Shown one piece after another: positions 62,200 to 64,000 of a stretch of 64,000 nt of DNA; the first letter of the stretch is position 1, and every line of letters begins with the position of its first letter. Location of the stretch: contig JAFVRN010000015.1 of assembly GCA_017504265.1 (NCBI GenBank), positions 62,001 to 126,000 on the forward strand, read 5' to 3'. The notes below the pieces were generated by a model, which had not been told where the DNA came from, searched no databases, and saw only the letters and a list, made by a program, of their open reading frames with translations. Source of the stretch: Alistipes sp. GTDB lineage: Bacteria > Bacteroidota > Bacteroidia > Bacteroidales > Rikenellaceae. The position numbers and the translations under genes were made by a program.

Positions 62200-62601
62200 A
62201 TGAACGCAGTAATAACCTACAAAGAGATTTCAGACTTCATTGAGAAGGAGCTCAAGATACGCCCTAAGTTCACCACCGTTGATGAGAAGACTCTTGAAGT
62301 AAGCTATAAGCCCGGAGTGTTTATGCCAACCATCAGCGTCAAGTTCCATATCGAGGCGATGCGCAAGGATATTGTATGCTTATCCTATGAGTGTGGTACT
62401 CCTGCATCACTGATGATTGCCGGTGTTGTGGCCTACCTTGAGGAGAAGATTCCAAGTGGTATCGAGGTGAATACAACAGATAAGCGTGTGAATATCTACC
62501 CGCAGCGTTTCAAGCAGATTGAGAAGGTCTTGGAGTATGTGGTGCTGTCTAACATAACATTCGAGGAGAACTCGGCCAATGTAGTACTGACAATTGTTTA
62601 A
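62200..62601 (+). CDS. YbjN/type-III-chaperone-like protein 3
   Basis: 133 residues from ATG 62200 (the frame is open from 62122 but overlaps the zinc-ribbon gene). Alpha/beta: ISDFIEKELKIRPKFTTVDEKTLEVSYKPGVFMPTISVKFHIEAM ... VYILPQRFK-like late strands. The similarity to the neighbouring small proteins is weak, and no function is known. Last intact rightward gene before the degenerate region. Confidence 0.5.
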   Translation: MNAVITYKEISDFIEKELKIRPKFTTVDEKTLEVSYKPGVFMPTISVKFHIEAMRKDIVCLSYECGTPASLMIAGVVAYLEEKIPSGIEVNTTDKRVNIYPQRFKQIEKVLEYVVLSNITFEENSANVVLTIV

Positions 62602-62613
62602 TTATGGACGAAC

Positions 62614-62880
62614 TGTAATATAAACCAACTGGATACTCTTACCGCGTAGATGAAAATGTCTGGGCGGGAGAATATCCCGTATGGGAGTGGAAACAAGGTG
62701 CAAGAATGCGACAGTTGAAACTTTTATTGATAAAGTGATAGAACTTTGTGGTAAATCTACTCAATAGTATATGACCCACACAAGGGCAAAAATAAAAAAA
62801 GAATTGTAAAACTTGGTCCCGCGCTGTCACGAGGCGTAGAATGGAATCGTAGCCAGAAGGAGTATAACACTTGTTGGTCG
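62614..62880 (+). pseudogene. Degenerate coding remnant
   Basis: Short coding-like pieces in shifted frames. One reads PTGYSYRVDENVWAGEYPVW followed by EWKQGARMRQLK. A frame shift then gives TFIDKVIELCGKS, and later YDPHKGKNKKRIVKLG. The YxVxxNVWAGEYP stretch is like the start of some dual-specificity/tyrosine phosphatase-type proteins, but this is a weak impression. Stops interrupt every frame. A leftward frame across it is a shadow. The rest of the region to 62984 shows no gene. Confidence 0.35.
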
Positions 62881-62984
62881 TGAACAACGATGTTCCCTGC
62901 TCCTTGCCAAATAGATTAGTCGTAAGTTGGCTGCCTTGTCGGGAAATGACAAGACCTCCTCGCAGTGGTTAGAAGATGGAGGAT

Positions 62985-63013
62985 GGAGAGGATGGACGCA
63001 TCCTCTCCTTTTT
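62985..63013 (+). terminator. Terminator of second island operon
   Basis: A 10-bp perfect stem GGAGAGGATG / CATCCTCTCC, loop GACG, then TTTTT. Confidence 0.85.
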
Positions 63014-63032
63014 GTTGATATGTGTTCAGCAC

Positions 63033-63446
63033 CTAGTCATTATCACACCAAGGTATTTGCTGCCGCTCCTCAATGTGTTCTCTGCGCACATTAAAGAAGT
63101 CCTCATATAGTTTCTGTATGTCATATAGAGCAAAGGTTAGTTGCTCTGGGATATACTCCTCTGACACAACTCTAAACGAGGTAACAATCGTAAAACAATT
63201 ATAGTCCAATTTGGCAATACGGCCAATATGATCGTGTGAATTAACTACCCTAATAGTGTCTTCAAGTTCACATACCGTTCGATAGAAGTTTGGCAGGAGT
63301 AGAGTTACGGTTTTATATGTAGAATCGTAATAACAGAATGCTCGTTCAAGCATATAATTAAAACTAACACCACTTTTCTTGGTGTTTGTATCGGGGTTGT
63401 ATCCCAGCTCCTTAAGCGTTAAGGTTATTTGTTCTATAACAGCCAT
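63033..63446 (-). CDS. YbjN-like small protein (leftward)
   Basis: 137 residues, alpha/beta: ITLTLKELGYNPDTNTKKSGVSFNYMLERAFCYYDSTYKTVTLLLPNFYRTVCELED resembles the first half of the chaperone-like proteins encoded at 61027 and 61531 (T/L-LPNF/L followed by an acidic region). Leftward, 4 bases after the gene at 63451, so the two are one operon running against the main genes. Function unknown. Confidence 0.5.
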   Translation of the reverse strand: MAVIEQITLTLKELGYNPDTNTKKSGVSFNYMLERAFCYYDSTYKTVTLLLPNFYRTVCELEDTIRVVNSHDHIGRIAKLDYNCFTIVTSFRVVSEEYIPEQLTFALYDIQKLYEDFFNVRREHIEERQQIPWCDND

Positions 63447-63450
63447 AGTG

Positions 63451-63945
63451 CTAATATGTTTTAAGTTTACAACACTCTCGAAGCGATTTGTAAAATATGC
63501 TTCTACTCGAAAATTCTCTTATAGCATAGTCGCCACGTCTCATAATATACTGAAAGTCGTTTGGATTTATTGTTCCAGTGTCTAATCTCATATTTGCCAC
63601 AGAGTATAATTCATCGTCTAAAAGCCACACAACTGCTGGAGATGAATGGATCGATATTTCGTTGATAAGTTCGTGAATTTGCAATGTCTGTTCTGTGTTA
63701 TGGGCGTTGCAATGCGCGAACAAGGCCATTATACGTATCTCATCCCAATTGTTAAATATTGTAAATTCATATTCATATCCTCTGTATTTTGTAGTAATCT
63801 TATTTTCAGAAGTGTAGTTAACAGGCATCCCGAACAATTTTAAATATCTTTCAAGTTCTTTTGAGATGTCTACTTTTTCTGGATCCTTCTTAGACAACAC
63901 TTTGTAGAAGTTGTCTCTATTAGTATACTCAAATCTGGAATACAT
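63451..63945 (-). CDS. Unknown 164-residue protein (leftward)
   Basis: 164 residues, start ATG at 63945. N-terminal KVDISKELERYLKLFGMPVNYTSENK, then YRGYEYEFTIFNNWDEIRIMALFAHCN, a pattern that could be YbjN-like but is less clear than its neighbours. No signal or TM. The 55 bases to the window edge hold an A-rich stretch and no clear -7 box, so the promoter may lie further right. The operon extends leftward into 63033. Confidence 0.5.
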   Translation of the reverse strand: MYSRFEYTNRDNFYKVLSKKDPEKVDISKELERYLKLFGMPVNYTSENKITTKYRGYEYEFTIFNNWDEIRIMALFAHCNAHNTEQTLQIHELINEISIHSSPAVVWLLDDELYSVANMRLDTGTINPNDFQYIMRRGDYAIREFSSRSIFYKSLRECCKLKTY

Positions 63946-64000
63946 AAATTATTTTTTTTAGGTTTGTATCTATTTGTAGAGAGTCCGTATAAGTGGAATT

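Noticed and set aside
63033..63945. The leftward gene pair as a toxin-antitoxin unit
   Set aside because: Two small, tightly spaced genes fit the size, but neither protein shows a toxin or antitoxin motif and one resembles the chaperone-like proteins of the main block.
1..64000. CRISPR array or prophage
   Set aside because: I saw no regularly spaced repeats with unique spacers, and no capsid, tail, terminase, portal or conjugation genes; only the recombinase points to mobility.

Overview
The window looks like a chromosomal segment of a Bacteroidales bacterium, probably of the Rikenellaceae/Alistipes type. Many genes are preceded by the Bacteroidetes -7 box TAnnTTTG, some with a -33 TTTG about 19-20 bases upstream. 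Shine-Dalgarno signals are weak, the lipoproteins and TPR/HTH regulators are of Bacteroidetes kind, and spermidine is made by the carboxyspermidine route. The genus is inferred from gene content, not proven.

Core chromosome, 1-40.3 kb (roughly balanced GC). On the left is a tRNA-Ser with its terminator and a decayed tRNA-Ser-like copy. A leftward operon follows: GH30 glycosidase, CotH-kinase lipoprotein and LTA-synthase-like transferase. Two TPR/HTH membrane regulators read rightward, and a candidate ncRNA with its own promoter and terminator lies behind them. Next come fabH-fabF-fabG (leftward), a LytTR membrane regulator with three phased operator-like repeats, and a GNAT-methyltransferase fusion. 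A four-gene rightward operon (agmatinase, carboxynorspermidine dehydrogenase, nspC, speA) takes arginine to spermidine. The remaining core genes are rlmH with a GH2-like pseudoenzyme, asnS, rpoN, a small beta-barrel protein, lysC, glnA, desulfoferrodoxin, apt-recG, a zinc-ribbon/coiled-coil membrane protein, polA, queD and rplY-pth. Two families of short structured repeats with terminal inverted repeats sit at convergent gene ends.

Genomic island, about 40.45 kb to beyond the right edge. The 3' end of a hexapeptide acetyltransferase gene is broken at about 40455, and a tyrosine recombinase gene follows. After that comes a nearly gapless AT-rich rightward gene block: a 56-residue zinc-ribbon protein, an AAA+ ATPase, small membrane proteins, three dynamin-like GTPases with two membrane-anchored coiled-coil proteins, two DnaJ-type zinc-finger proteins, a CbxX/SpoVK-type AAA+ ATPase with a Sel1-like N-terminus, a DUF1232-like protein, two HExxH proteins and a 453-residue unknown. 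After a terminator/promoter hairpin at 57.8 kb, a second block encodes a sigma-70-like protein, a pseudokinase fused to a Cdc48/FtsH-type AAA+ domain, several small YbjN/type-III-chaperone-like proteins and an 80%-identical second copy of the 56-residue zinc-ribbon protein. I do not recognise this combination as a named system. The best reading is a horizontally acquired, membrane-directed, NTP-driven module, perhaps for conflict or defence. Its function is inference only.
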